This document shows positions 27,373 through 43,728 of a stretch of DNA of 64,000 bases, piece after piece. The position numbers and the translations under genes were made by a program. Within the stretch, counting starts at the first letter, position 1. Every line of letters begins with the position of its first letter. The notes under the pieces are model-generated. The model ran no database searches and had not been told where the DNA came from. It worked only from the letters and a program-made list of their open reading frames with translations. Source of the DNA: Caenorhabditis remanei (lineage: Eukaryota; Nematoda; Chromadorea; Rhabditida; Rhabditidae); NCBI RefSeq assembly GCF_010183535.1, contig NC_071328.1:11904001-11968000 (forward strand), given 5' to 3'.

Positions 27373-27819
27373 TTTTTCTTCCCAAGCTGAAAATAGGTCA
27401 AACGATACACATTTCTCATCTCCGCTCATTTCAAAAATCAATCATGAACATCGAAAGTGACATCTTTATATATTTCATTCATCCCATTTTTGACACCTGT
27501 TCATTCTTCCACCATTCACATCTGCTCATTTGACTGTCATCACTCATTAGAAGACATCCGTGATCATTCCGGAACAGAAAATGAAAAAGAAGAAGAAGAG
27601 GGGGCTTGAGGAAAAAGAACAAAAAGAGGGAAAAGTTGCAAAAATCTGGGATTTTCGAGGGCACACGCGCGAAATCAAACGTTGCGTGGCGGCGGGTAAT
27701 GAGGCGATTTAGAAGGTTTTGTAGGTTACGCAACATCTGAAGATACCTGAGAATATGTGGTTTTTTAGTGTTGGAAGGGACTTCTTGGAGTTTACAAAAA
27801 ATACAAAAATAGCTTTCCA

Positions 27820-27882
27820 GCAAGCGGACTCGAACTAACGACCCTTTGCATCTCGGTCCAACTTCCGGATCTCACCTAGATA
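27820..27882 (-). other. tRNA-like element 7 (A and B boxes)
   Basis: The minus strand has TAGGTGAGATCCGG (plus 27865-27878) as a partial A box and TAGTTCGAGTCC (27826-27837) as a B box, 27 bases apart. Confidence 0.55.
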
Positions 27883-28399
27883 TTTCACTCCGTTATTCTT
27901 TCTACCGTAATCCATATTTCTATGAATGTTTGATCAGCCGATGAGTCCTCTCCTCACACCTTCTCATCCCTTTTTCGGCCATTAATTTATTCGTTAAAAA
28001 GAGAGAGAAGCCACGCGCACCTTCGTAAACACACTCACCCAACTACCGTAATCTGGAGGGAGGACCCCGCCCCAGGAGACCGCATAAAAATGGCAACATT
28101 CCCTTAAACCAAGAAAAAGACATTACCATGTATTATATACATTTATCCGTCTCTTCGAAACACTTGCGCAACACCCTTCGAAAAGCCGGTCTAGTGTCGG
28201 AAGACGTTTGTCGGATGAAGCTGTATAAAGGTTGCCATAGTAAAATGTTGATTCATTTGTTCAACAAAAGACCGAGAAGAAGGAAGACGACGACAGTTCA
28301 AAAAACACAATAGGAGATTACGGAACAGGGGGAAATAGAAGAGAAAAGGGAAGGTGATGTTTTAAAATATGAACGAACGAATAGTTTAAAAATAAATAA

Positions 28400-32461
<4,062 letters not shown>

Positions 32462-33493
32462 TGTTTGGCCGTTTAGCTGAAAAATAATAGATTGAGAAGA
32501 GAAATTTGCTGAAAACCATAGAAAAGAGTACGAGTTCAAAAACGATATGAAAAGGCATCGGTGAGGTTGAAAAAACACATAAAATCGATACTTTTCCGAG
32601 CGGAGAACAATTATTTTTCTGATAAACGGAAATTTATCTAATTTACTGCTGAAAACAAGCGGCAATCGGAAGAAAAATGTGTTTTTTTGTCGTCGCCATT
32701 TTCGAAATCGTTAAGGTTGGCCGAGAATACGACACACTCGGCCACGGCCTTCGCAGTCGTTTTTCAGAAAAGGAAAAAGAAAAAAAGGTTTTTGGAGTGT
32801 GGAAGAAATAGAAAGAAGTATGACGTTGTGGAAAAAGAACTCTGAAATAAATCGGGTTGAGAAGAGGTCGAAATAGATGTTTAGTCTAGAAAACAGTAAA
32901 ATTTACTTAAGCATTCTCAATAAAAACCTTTTTTGGCTTCTTCTTCTTTCTTGTGAAAAAAGAAAAAAGTCCAATATTATAGAGAATCATCTCAAAACAG
33001 TTTTCTAATTTTTTGCTGCCAAGCAATAGTAGAAAAACACCAATTAACTAAATTTCAGACAAGCTTAGCATCTTATATGGGAAAGTTGGATTTTATTATT
33101 CTTATAAAAACATGAAGAAAAATAATATATTCTGAACCACGAAAGCCAGAAATGAGATTCGGTCTTCAGAGACCTAAATGGAGAAATATAAAATCTCGAA
33201 CTCAATTCGTTCAAGTTCAGAGACCCTATTCTGAACTTTGCATTTTGAATCCCGTCTCTAATGTTCTATTTTTAGTCCGAAGATCTGGATTCTCGTAAAC
33301 CAGCATCATTTTTTTCCCGGGCCATTGCCAGATCGCCTACCCTTTATTTGACAATGAGTGGTCCACTGTCCACCTTCTGTGTCATCATCAGATGTCCTTC
33401 TGTGTGCCCGCGAAATTCGAACATTGATACCATCGATTCCCAGTCAATTTTCTTCCCCATATTATTCCTATTTTGATCCCTCTACGCGCCAGA
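32462..33493. other. cdc-5L promoter region and spacer
   Basis: An inverted motif GGCCGAG...CTCGGCC lies at about 32719-32745, roughly 260 bases upstream of the cdc-5L start. A TGGCCGAG also occurs near 14104 upstream of sec-12. The remainder is AT-rich and I see no gene in it. Confidence 0.4.
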
Positions 33494-34668
33494 ATGCAAC
33501 TGCTGAAACTCCCATTTATTGTCCAAAAAAAAGTCTTCAAGTCTATGCAACTTTTCGAACTGATGCTCTTGTCATTTTGTTCTCAAAGAGCAAAACGAAC
33601 AATTTTCCAATTCAAAAGTTATCTGCTGAAAGATATAAAAAAAGTTTGCACGAAAACATACAACCAAATTAGCAGTATGATTTCTATCAATACGGGTGAC
33701 GATGACTTGAAACCAGTGGTCTCTTTCTCTTCGGAAGATCTTATTTTGATTCGAGCAGTCCGTGACGGAATAGAAGTGATTCCGATAAATGTATTTGGAA
33801 TAAGTTCCTTTTGTTGGTGAGTTTTCTACTGGAGTTTGAATCAAATCTATATCATTTCAAAGCTTCAGCATGCGTTCTGGCTACTTCGAAATCATGGCTA
33901 ATGAATCCAACATCCAAACATTGCTTCTATCATTCTATAACTACGTGCACGAATTCCTCGGACCTTCTCCCGAGTATCAACTCAGTGTAGAGCCCGAAGG
34001 ATTCTTGCCCAAAATAAAAAATGTGAACGTCACTAAGCTTCACTTTAGACAATGTCCAAGAGCCAACGTATTGGAGGAATATTTTAGTTGTTCCCCAAAT
34101 CAGGAATGTGTTTTCTTCAAAACATGGGCGCAATTTGAATTTATGACACAGTCAAAAATTTGTGATACAAATAATTTGAAGTTCGATTGCCTCGGCCAAC
34201 CAACTGATCAAATTCTAGCTGACTTCAATGGACGAAGTCTAGTCTTGGAACTAACTTCGATTAAAGAGTCAACGATTATCGAGTTCGTTAATCAATGGAG
34301 ATCAAATCGAAAATATCAAAATTTGGAATTTGTTCACATTAATCTTTTCCGAGAATCTTATGAGGATCCTCTAGAACTTATGGAGGAAATTGGAGTGAAA
34401 GAGAATGGCCTGGCAGTTTACCATTTCAAGAATAGGTCAGAAAGTTGGGATTATCTTATCTAGTCATTATTTCAGATTGGACATTGAATCCAAATGGAAA
34501 ACTTCCATAAAACAAAAAAGTTGGCATTATGTGGTGAATGAGTCAACTGGACACGTCGCCACTATTTCAATTGGAACAGATCAATTTCATTTCGCAGCTT
34601 GGAGAATCACGGAAAAGGAGTTTCTAGTGGGACACCCGATTCCGAAGGTGCCATCCAATGATGCTTGA
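33494..34668 (+). CDS. Nematode F-box protein, fbxb/FBA_2-like (360 aa)
   Basis: Exons 33494-33816, 33869-34435 and 34476-34668 sum to 1083 nt. The N-terminus (MQLLKLPFIVQKKVFKSMQL, then FELMLLSFCSQRAKRTIFQF) resembles the diverged F-box of worm FBXB proteins. The rest resembles the F-box-associated type 2 region (VTKLHFRQC, LGQPTDQILADFNGRSLVLE, IIEFVNQWRSNRKYQNLEFV, HVATISIGTDQFHFAAWRIT). These are presumed substrate-recognition adaptors for Skp1-Cullin ligases; the family is greatly expanded and fast evolving in Caenorhabditis. The pseudogene at 38588-39462 is its closest visible relative. The exact family member cannot be named. Confidence 0.8.
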
Positions 34669-35947
34669 ACTATAATGTTAAATTGCAAAAGTTCTTCAAA
34701 TAAAGACAATTTTCAATGAAATTATGTTATCATTCCAAGCTCATTCCAAGCACAAGACTGCTAACATCCTTCATTACTAAATTTCCTTTTCTTATTTCTC
34801 GTTTCGATAAACGTAAAGAGAGTGAGAAGCAAAGATCACACACGATAGAGGTGAAATTTAAAAATTGGGAAAATCTTCCATTTCAGGTCAGGACATCTAC
34901 AAATCTGCTGAAAGCGCTATCAAAGCTATTGAATCCTTCATATTTCGAGAAAAAAACTTCTGAATTATAGACTATGTATCAAACAACAGCCAGACTGAAG
35001 AGAAAAAGTAATTCTGAACATAATTTTACAGAAAAAAAACACGGCTATGGCTTCAATCACTGGTTCAATAAACCTACAATAGACGGAACAGTATAGCCCC
35101 GCCCATTTCCCATAGTAAATATGGCGAATGGCGGAAACCGTGAGATGTCGGACACATTGCTAGGTGTGGGTATATATATATAACTTGTCGATTCATATAT
35201 AGTTGTGTAGGAGTACACAAGACAGGATGTTCAGCGATGAGCGTTCGGTGACTGGATGATCAAAAATGGTCATTCGGTGACTGGATGTTCAGCGATGAGC
35301 ACACGGTTATAGCATGTTCAGTACTGAGCACTGAGCATGTCAGCAACCAGAATAATCAGAAGTCCAGAAATTGAAGAGGAGGAGTCCTCGATAACCCTAG
35401 AACCCGAAAAGGAGCCCATGAGGAGCCAAGAATCGGAGGAGGATTCCAGACTCGGAGGAGTCCACGAAGAGGCGAGAATCGGAAGAGGAGCTCACAGCCC
35501 ACAACCGGACGAGGACCCAGAAAGAGAAGCCCATAATCGGAGGAGGAGCCACGAGAAGCCCACAGTCGGAGGAGCAGTCAGAATCCGAGGAGGAGGGGAG
35601 GAGTCCCGGGAAACGTGGACGCGGTGTTGATCTCGATATTTCACTCTAGTGTTTACTCATAACCCATTTTCATTTTAATCTTGAATGAAACCCTTCCTAT
35701 AATCGGCACTTATCTCCTTGCCCATTCAATTTATGTTTGTTAAAGATTTTTCTTAAACTATTGCCTGTATTTTTCTATTTTTCACCAGTTCAAAAAAACT
35801 GTTCTCAGATTCTATGTGAATTAGCCTCAATAACTATTACATATGCAACTGCGCTCTACTGTGATTTACAATGTATGGGTTGCGTTAAAGCGTTAGTTTG
35901 AATAGTCACACTCGCAGACACACACTGTTTGACTCCTACAGAATTGA
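34669..35947. other. Intergenic region with tandem and purine-rich repeats
   Basis: From 35225 to 35335 variants of GATGTTCAGCGATGAGC and GTGACTGGATG repeat. From about 35365 to 35620 a purine-rich minisatellite (GGAGGAG, CCCACAGTCGGAGGAG words) keeps a 294-nt frame open, which I attribute to composition. TATATATATA lies at 35171. Confidence 0.5.
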
Positions 35948-37518
35948 ATGAGAATGACCACTCCATTTCCTCTCTTTCGTCTTCCATTTCTTCCACTTGT
36001 AAAAGTGATAAAACAGATGGGTTCGTTTCAAATGTGAGTTGATTTTATTGATTTATTGAATCAAAGTCTCTAACGTTGTCACTGTAAGCACAACCTTTCA
36101 CATTTCTTATGTAAAACAAACCTCGGGTTAAAGTTTTGTAGTTTAGATCTTTTTGCTAGCGATTCCTGTTTTTGAGATACAGTGCCTTTTTCAGTTGGAA
36201 ATGCCCAACTTTGAGAGTGTGCCATAGTAAAACCAACTGTCCCACAAAATAATGTTTTATGGATCGAGCAGACCAAGTGTAAAACTTCATTTTTGTAGTT
36301 GACAACTTTTTTGTACGGACACTCCCTAGCAAGTTACATATCGATAAAGTAGTTTCTCCTCTCAAATAGTCCCATTTCAAACTGATAACTAAAAAAAAAA
36401 GGAGCTCTACGTTTATCAGTTTGATCCATAGGCATTATCTTCCAAAGTGTATAATATTTGTCTAGTATAATTTTCAGATTGAAATTATCCCTTTGCTCGA
36501 AAGTATCAAAGTTCAAATGTCAATTGATTAAGCCTGCCAAACCATTACACTTTACAGTATTCTTTGGCACCGAAGAGATAAGAATGACAGTAAAATTTGA
36601 AAACTTAAAACCAGAAAATGAATCAAAGGAAAAGAATGCCCGATGGAGATTACTCTATGTTGATGACATGATGAACACCGGAGAGTTTAGCATTACTCAC
36701 GAGTTCAGTTATCTGACGGGTAATGATTATTATATCGATGTTTACAACTCAAAAAAGGATAGGACAACTTCAACGTATCGCATTTCAATTCGTCACTTTC
36801 GGGCGGAATTTCTGAAATGGATTGATAATGTCATTGTGATGTTCAATGCCACTTTGAATGCACTCGCTTTTGATAATATCTGTCACCCAAAAGTAATGAA
36901 ATGGATAGAAGAACGAAAGCCATCGCTCGATAAACTGGCTGTCGATTGCAGTTTTCCTTCTGTAACAATTCGAAATATTTTGAATTATTGTCATCCGAAG
37001 AACGAATTTTACACCAGATGTGAGGTATTTGAGCCGAGTGGTTGGACACCTTCATCGGAAACTACTAAAAGCACTCATGTAACAAACTCTCTGGACTTTA
37101 ATGATTTATTGAAACTGGGGTGAGTTTTCAAGTTCTTTGAAAGATTTGAATGTTTACTACAAACTTTAATTCTAGCGTCCCAATTATCAATTCACAATGC
37201 ACCGAATTCACTGACAATGTGCTCAATGATTTCCTGAAAAACTGGACAACATCTATGAGAAAACTAGAATATCTATCGGTGGTTCGGACCCCCAACAATC
37301 CAGAAATTAATGAAGATACAGTAATCGAAGGATTGGATGTGACAAGAATGGAACAAACTGTACGATTCGAGAGAGGAGGAAGAACGTTTTCTTTCACTGG
37401 TTACAGTATTCTAAATGGTAGAGGACAGAAGGCGGTGTTTGGAATCGATCGGTGGAATAAGAAAAATGTGGCTTTCCGGTTTTTATTGTCTACGTTTCTG
37501 GAAAATATACAATGTTGA
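35948..37518 (+). CDS. Nematode F-box protein, fbxc-like (356 aa)
   Basis: Exons 35948-36033, 36478-37119 and 37176-37518 sum to 1071 nt. Exon 1 (MRMTTPFPLFRLPFLPLVKV, IKQMGSFQ) joins exon 2 (ILKLSLCSKVSKFKCQL) to rebuild the typical N-terminal F-box of FBXC proteins. The C-terminal half looks like the associated nematode domain (VPIINSQCTEFTDNVLNDFL, KNWTTSMRKLEYLSV, GGRTFSFTGYSILNGRGQKA). An alternative in-frame ATG lies at 35954. The first intron (444 nt) holds one copy of the GTTGACAAC dispersed repeat. A role as a Skp1-binding substrate adaptor is inferred from the family. Confidence 0.75.
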
Positions 37519-37639
37519 GATGATAAAAGTTTTAGACAGTCTCAGTTGTTTGGATTTCGTTTAAAAATAAATTTTTAATTGTTTGCTTACTTTTACTGTC
37601 ATTGTTCTGTTTTCATAGGATAAACATTTCATAAGACTC

Positions 37640-38010
37640 CAAATTTTTGGGATTCAGGATTTGGGAATTAGGATTGAGGCGTCAGAATTCGAGATGTCGG
37701 AAACACGATTCAGAATTCGGGATTAAGACGTCAGAAGTTATGATTTAGGATTCAGGCTTCAAGATTCAGAATTTAGGATTCAGGAGCCTGGATTAAGAAG
37801 TCAGAATTCATAAATCATGATGCAGAAGTCATGATTCAGGATACAGAAGTCATGATTCAGGATTCAGGATAAAACTTCCAGGGTTCAACATTCAAAATTC
37901 AGAAAGCGGGATTTCCAAGTCAGAAGCCAGAATTCAGGAGTCAAAGTTCAGGATTGACAATTTGAGATAAAAATTCAGGATTAGTCATTCAGGGTTCAGA
38001 ATTTCAGAGG
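37640..38010. repeat. Degenerate GATTCAGGATTCAGAAGTCA minisatellite
   Basis: Short, imperfect units built from GATTCAGGATT and CAGAATTC words, comparable to the tract in the intron at 3540-4020. Confidence 0.65.
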
Positions 38011-38138
38011 CCAGTGGTCGTGTGAGGTTCTGACGAACGCCTCTTTGAACTTCCTCATCTTTTGGATCTTCCAAATGTAGCTAGTCTTCACTGACGACAG
38101 TAATTTACAGCTACAATGCAATGACATATCCAACAATC

Positions 38139-38480
38139 CATACTTGCAATCCGGGCCGACCCGGGCCGACGGTTTTTATTAAATAACTTTCTTCAAAAAA
38201 ATCGTGTCGGGTTGGTTAATAGCTCAAATTATAGGTATTTGGACCTGTTACCAGACAGAATCAAAACAAACTTCGCAAAAAATCCACAGAGGCCCCGGGC
38301 CGGCTAAAACCGTTGTCGGCCCGGGGCCTCTGTGGATTTTCTGCGAAGTTTATTTTGATTTTGTCTGATAACAGGTCCAAATACCTATAATTTGAGCTAT
38401 TAACCAACCCGACACGATTTTTTTGAAGAAAGTTATTTAATAAAAACCGTCGGCCCGGGTCGGCCCGGATTGCAAGTATG
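38139..38480. mobile_element. hAT-like MITE, copy 4: near-perfect 342-bp palindrome (8-bp TSD)
   Basis: Ends are CATACTTGCAATCCGGGCC and the reverse complement. The exact 8-bp duplication CAACAATC lies at 38131-38138 and 38481-38488. The two halves are near-perfect reverse complements around a centre near 38310, so a transcript would fold into a hairpin of about 165 bp. It lies about 100 bp upstream of the broken F-box gene. Confidence 0.9.
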
Positions 38481-38587
38481 CAACAATCCCCTTCCCGCCA
38501 AAATACACATTCAAAAAGATCCCTCGTCGATTTAAACGTTACTCGTTTTTGATTCATATTCTGCCGTTTCTCCAATTCAAAAAGAAA

Positions 38588-39462
38588 ATGAAACTACTAA
38601 ATTTCCCTATTCTTGTTCAAAAAGAAATTTGGAGATCCATGAAAGTTGATGAAGTACTGTTACTAACATTCTGTTCAAACAGAACAAAAAATTCAATTCT
38701 TCAACATCGGAAACTTCTATTCAAGAATACGGAATCAGTTTGCTATGAAACATGCGTACCTCTATGACCTTTTTGGAAATTCCATCGAATATCAAGTGAA
38801 TCCAGAGGATTCTTGCCAATGTTGAAGAACATAAATTACAGTTTGATCAGATTGAACTATGCTATCGATCCGGCTATTCTAGAAGAATACCTATTTCTTT
38901 CACCAAATCAAGAGACTATTCAATTCGATATAAACTTGAAATCTGAACTGGAACAGAATTCAAAAATCTATGAAACTGAGCATTTGCGTGTCGCCAGTCT
39001 CGGTCAACCGACTGATCATTTCTTACTCAATTTCAGTGGTCGATCTCTATTTCTAGAGAATACGAATGTCCAAAAGGAGACAATAATCGAATGTCTGAGA
39101 GCGTGGAATTCTGATATGAGATATCAAAATTTAAACTTTTTGTCGATTGAACTATACGATGTGTTTACTGATGTTCGCCAAATTATGAATCAATTCAATG
39201 TGAAGGAAATTGAGAAAGAACGAAATCCTCCGGTTTTTATGATACCAAGAAGGTTCGTCTATTTTCCAATATATCTAAACATTTCCGAAGTTTCAGATCA
39301 TTTTTCCTGTCGGGCACTTATTCTGTAGAATTGGCCAGTAGACGTTATGTGGTGAACGAATCAAATGGCCACGTAGCAACCTTTTCAATGTCAAACAAAA
39401 TTTTCGCTTTCGCAGTTTGGAGAATGACAGAAAAGGAATTTCTTGACAAAGTTTCAAGTTAG
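38588..39462 (+). pseudogene. Broken fbxb-like F-box gene
   Basis: The first frame (MKLLNFPILVQKEIWRSMKV...) matches the start of the gene at 33494 but stops at 38767. Homology then resumes in other frames: YDLFGNSIEYQVNPE, then FLPMLKNINYSLIRLNYAID to 39254, and after a normal intron the final part (VVNESNGHVATFSMSN, FAFAVWRMTEKEF). Relative to the intact paralogue the central section is missing and at least two frame changes separate the blocks. An alternative gene model using a downstream start would give a short, F-box-less protein, but decay is the simpler reading. Confidence 0.75.
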
Positions 39463-39681
39463 AATCGTCTATATATTACATGATTTTTGACTCAATGAAT
39501 GAAGAACTCACCATATAATTGATAGCAGAGCACCGCCTAATAAATTGAAATTTTAACAAAGATTATTATAAAACTAGCTTCATTAGGGTCATTGTGCACT
39601 TTAATATGTAAGTGCCAACTTGGATTCGATGGTAAAAACTCTAAATCTTAATAGAACATGGTAATAATGATAAAGATGCAA

Positions 39682-42600
39682 TTATAGTTCTAGTTGAATT
39701 CCTTTGCGACGTCCTGCGTCAATCATGTAATTGATCAATTCTTTCCAGTCGTCGTTGCTCTTCGATTGCTTCATATTGCGAATAATCTTGACGGTTTCCA
39801 GCATTTTAACCATTCCAACCACATTGTTTGTCTCCACCAGTTCATCGAACACCGCATACATGTTAAGGAGACGTGGATTGAAGAAAGTCGGCTGAACTAT
39901 CGCAGCAGGTTGTACAGTTTTGGTAGCTTCCGGTACCAATTGGCGGGTTTCTAAAAAGTTATATTTTAAAAGCAAAACGTTTTCGTTTTAAGAAAAATTA
40001 CGTTGAATCACAAGAGCTGGCGGGTTGGGTTCCTCAGGTGGTTGGTGAGTGAAGTCGCAAAATTCCATAAAGCAATCTTCTCCCATTCTCTTGAGAGCCC
40101 CCTCTGGCTGCTTGGTCACATGATTAGAGTTGGAATCTGGTGAAGGAATTGCTCCACGTCGTTTCGCGAGTTGAGACAGCCATTCATACTGACGATTCTC
40201 GTTTGTCCAGACCATATCAATGTTGAGAATTTTCTGGAAATTTTATGAAGTTGAAATCATTAAGATAATAGATCTATTAACCGTTTCATCTTGAGGGATG
40301 TATGCTGCAACAAAATTCTTCCGATCCTCATCGTCGAGGTTCTTCCACATATTCTCCTGCTCAACGGGACTCAATGACATTACTCCGTACAATGTTCCAA
40401 AATAAACATTTGGAGCGTAGCGTCTGAAGCTGGCCTTCTCTGGTAACACATACAGCATTGAAAGTTTCACGTCCATCATGTGTTGATCATTGTGATCAGC
40501 TAATAGAGCCAACACATCGTCGCCCTGTTGAGCTCGTCCCACGAGCAAAACTCGATAGTAGCGAACTTCTTCACCTTGACGATAGATATAAACAGCAGCC
40601 ATTCCTGGACGAGCATTGCGACGTGAAAGTTCTTGAAGTGGTGCGGTCATTACACCACGAAGCAATTCCTCCATTTTACCCAATTTTTCTCCTTCCAAGT
40701 CTGCTTCACTAGTATTGCAAGCAACCATCAGGAATCCACGAGGAGCCACAAACATCACCGGTCTGACGACGAGAAGACCACGCTTGACATGCATGTTCAC
40801 TTCCGACATCCAACGAAGATCCGCTTCAACAGGCTCACGGAAATTGGTCTCCGAGATTTTAACAGTCTCGGGATCAATCGATGGATTGACAAGACGAACA
40901 AGCATTTCTCCTGGTTGATTAGCGTAAACTTTGAAAAGCTGGCTGTTGAAATTGACAAACGTTTGGTCGTCTTCGGGTAACGATTCATATTTGGTGCTTC
41001 CACGACTTTTCACATATTTCACAAGGAGTTGCAAACCGTTTTGAGGAATGATTGCACGAGGACCGAATGACGAGCTAACAGGGCGCATTGGTTGAACAGA
41101 GGAACTTTGCCGATGACGAACTGCAACACGAAGTTTTGGCTTGGTTTAGTGTTGCTTAACCATACCTTCATGTCCACTATTCTGTCTGTTTCCTGTCAAT
41201 ACAGCACCTCCTAAACGACTTCCAGATCTTGATGCGGAGGTTGACGAGGCTGAGTTTTCGTTCAACGGTTGCGTCCTTCCAAGAGAGACGTTGCCAAAAC
41301 GTTGACCGAGGTCTGACATCGAAGAAGTGACGTTCAAATTTGGCTGAGTTTGTGGCGTTGAAAGATTCCCTCCAAACCCGGGTCCTGATTCGAAGAAACC
41401 ATCATCTGCCGCCTTCGATATGAGCATCTGAAAAATCACGAATTGAATGCTTTGAGGACACAGAAACTCACAGCTGCTGGAGAGCCTTCACTGATAGTAC
41501 TGAAGTCTTCGCTGCAATAACACGAGTTTAATGATTTCAAAGTAAAGAACGAAATTAAACGAGAAAATGAGACATTTTTCGTATCAGCGGGCGGAGTTGT
41601 TGTTAATAAACGTGCGACGTTTGCATTTCCTCATAAAATGCAAAAAACTCTGTGCGCAGTGTTTTTTGTAACCTCCGCATGTTTCTAGCTTTTTGCAGTC
41701 CCCGAAAATCCGTGCTTTTTCGACGGAATTGCAAGAAAAAACAGAAAACAACTCAAACAACAAAACAATATAAATTAACACAAACAATGAGCTGTCAAGA
41801 GCGAGACCGAGAGCAATCGAACGATCAGCGGCAGTTTCGTCGTGTGTTGAGGTGGCGGCAATCGTCGTCTCTGAAAGACCGCAAAAGTTAGTAGATCAAA
41901 AAAGTTTCAGCGGGTTTCACACCCCTTCGAATTTACAAGGGGTTTGAAAATATTCAATTGAGCAAGAGTGTAAAAAATATATTAGCTGCCAAGAACAGCG
42001 TAAAATGAGCGTTTGGAGAAACGTAAAATGACTGTTTATTAGAAAGAGTTTCAAAATCTTATACTGCATACCATTGATATTCTTCTGGAGAGTAGCAGAC
42101 GGGCTTTCAGATATAACTTTCTCGTTTTCTATCGGCTCTTCGGGTGCTTTTTGATCTTCAGAAACAGAAAGATGTTTTGAATTCCAATCTTCGACGTAAT
42201 AATCTCCACCGTCGCGAAGACTCCAGAATTTCAGCACTCCAGAATATTTCTCAACACTGATCTGTTTGTAAAGTTCGCTCTCCGACATGTTCTTCCCCCA
42301 CGCCGGTAACCCATAAACTTCTTTGAATTTATTCATCAATGTACCCAATGAAACAATCATACGACCAGGTTGATCTGGATGCGGAGTACCGATTTCAGCA
42401 CGACATTCGCGAAGAAGTTCAGCCAGGTTGTGCACACGCTCGATTGTCTTAGCGGGTGCCAGCTTGCTTCTGGCGTTCACTCTGAAACATCACAAAGGTA
42501 GTTTCAAAAGTTGCAAAGACAACAGTTTTTTACTGATCAGGATTTCCTTTCGTTTTGATATCCTCTTCTGGAACACGTGATTGTCCTCTATATGTGCGGA

Positions 42601-43154
42601 ACGAAGCGCCATAATTTCCACGTCCTCCTCTTGTCGCTCCATGAGTCAGAAATGATCGAGCCGCCCGTTTCGGCTCGTGACCGGTATGTTGCTGTTGAAC
42701 CATTTCGACAATGTCTTGGTTGGCTTCGCTGACTTTCGCCCAGTATATGTGAACTCCATCCTGACGACGTTTATGAACAACTGTATCGGAACACACTTGA
42801 AGAAGTTCATCCAACGTTTTGCAGCCATACTTCTTTGGATCGATCGTCTGGCCGTACTCGTCGCTGAAACCTTTTTTTCAAATCGAACTACGAGAAATTC
42901 TTACAGCATGCGCCTTTCAATTTCTTTCGCAGAAATTGGTTGCTTCTCAGCAACAAGAATTCCTTGAAGCTCGACTTTAGGTTTTCTCAATGGATCAGCC
43001 TTCTGTTGTTCGGTGACAACAACTCTCTTCGCGGTCATCTTTAAGATAATTATTATTTTCAGTCAAAAAATTGAAGGCTTACGACGCTCTGACTTCCAAA
43101 AACGTCCTCCTCGTCTGCATCGTAGTCTGGGAAGAGCTGCTCCCCGGCCATCAT
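39682..43154 (-). CDS. lotr-1: LOTR-1, LOTUS and Tudor domain germ-granule protein (890 aa)
   Basis: Ten exons 5' to 3': 43083-43154, 42905-43038, 42534-42863, 42072-42481, 41786-41870, 41472-41511, 41166-41427, 40282-41120, 40002-40233 and 39682-39950, 2673 nt in frame. Two LOTUS/OST-HTH-like regions are visible: one around KKYGCKTLDELLQVCSDTVV...GVHIYWAKV and one around LAELLRECRAEIG...LPAWGKNMSESELYKQISVE. Between and after them lie RG/Ser-rich linkers (GATRGGRGNYG). The C-terminal third has an extended Tudor-like region (GMAAVYIYRQGEEVRYYRVL, DVLALLADHNDQHMMDVKLS). C. elegans LOTR-1 (D1081.7 by memory) acts in perinuclear germ granules in small-RNA inheritance. It is divergent from zhp-2, 574 bp apart. 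Confidence 0.88.
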
Positions 43155-43728
43155 TTCCCTGCGAAGAAATATAATTGTTACTTAGAAGAAGCTTGAGCAG
43201 ATGATACAAGAGAGGGGAGAAAAAACTGTAGAAAACTCAAATGTTCATTTTTGCAAAATATTTTAAAATCATTATTTTATAATTGCCGCGAAAATTGAAA
43301 CTGTGTGTATATGTATAAAAAGCGCGCTAAATCTGTCCTTTTGAAAAATATTTTTTCTCATTTTTCCACTTGAACCTACACCAATTAGAATGACGTAATT
43401 TTTTGACGCAATGAAATAAGAGGCCGTACAAGTCGAGAAAAAACGAAATCAGGAAAAATTAGGAGCTAAAAATAAGATTTCGAAGGTTGTGCGCAGTTAT
43501 TACTTCAGTATTTAAAAGTCGGTAAAACTCCCTTTGCAAAACTCGAGTCTCCAAAAAATAATAGTGCCGCATCTACGTGTCGAGACCAAACGGGAAACCG
43601 AAATGTTCCTTTGAAGAGTACTGTATCCCGACTTAAATTTTGTTATTTTTCTATTTACCACATTATTTAATTTTAATTTCAATTTTCCCAACAAAGTTAG
43701 TTTTTCCAGAACCATCACAAACAACCCG
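43155..43728. promoter_or_regulatory. Shared divergent promoter of lotr-1 and zhp-2
   Basis: The only spacer between two germline genes transcribed away from each other. Acceptor-like sequences (CTTCGCAG before lotr-1, TTTTTCCAG before zhp-2) lie just upstream of both starts and suggest spliced-leader addition on both sides. No TATA box is evident. Confidence 0.5.

Larger units (their letters stand above)
26978..28399. other. ceh-6 3' flank
   Basis: It begins with a hairpin (27011-27046, GTGCGCTCCATCG pairing with CGGTGGAGCGC) directly after the ceh-6 stop. Two tRNA-like elements follow (27.3 and 27.8 kb). The rest is AT-rich with no gene seen up to the convergent cdc-5L stop. Confidence 0.45.

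Noticed and set aside
35337..35630. 97-aa open frame rich in Glu and Arg between F-box genes
   Set aside because: It coincides with a purine-rich minisatellite, has no splice context and no recognisable domain.
38588..39462. Reading the broken fbxb copy as two real genes
   Set aside because: Both parts align end to end with the intact paralogue at 33494 and are separated only by a stop and frame changes, so one decayed gene is simpler.
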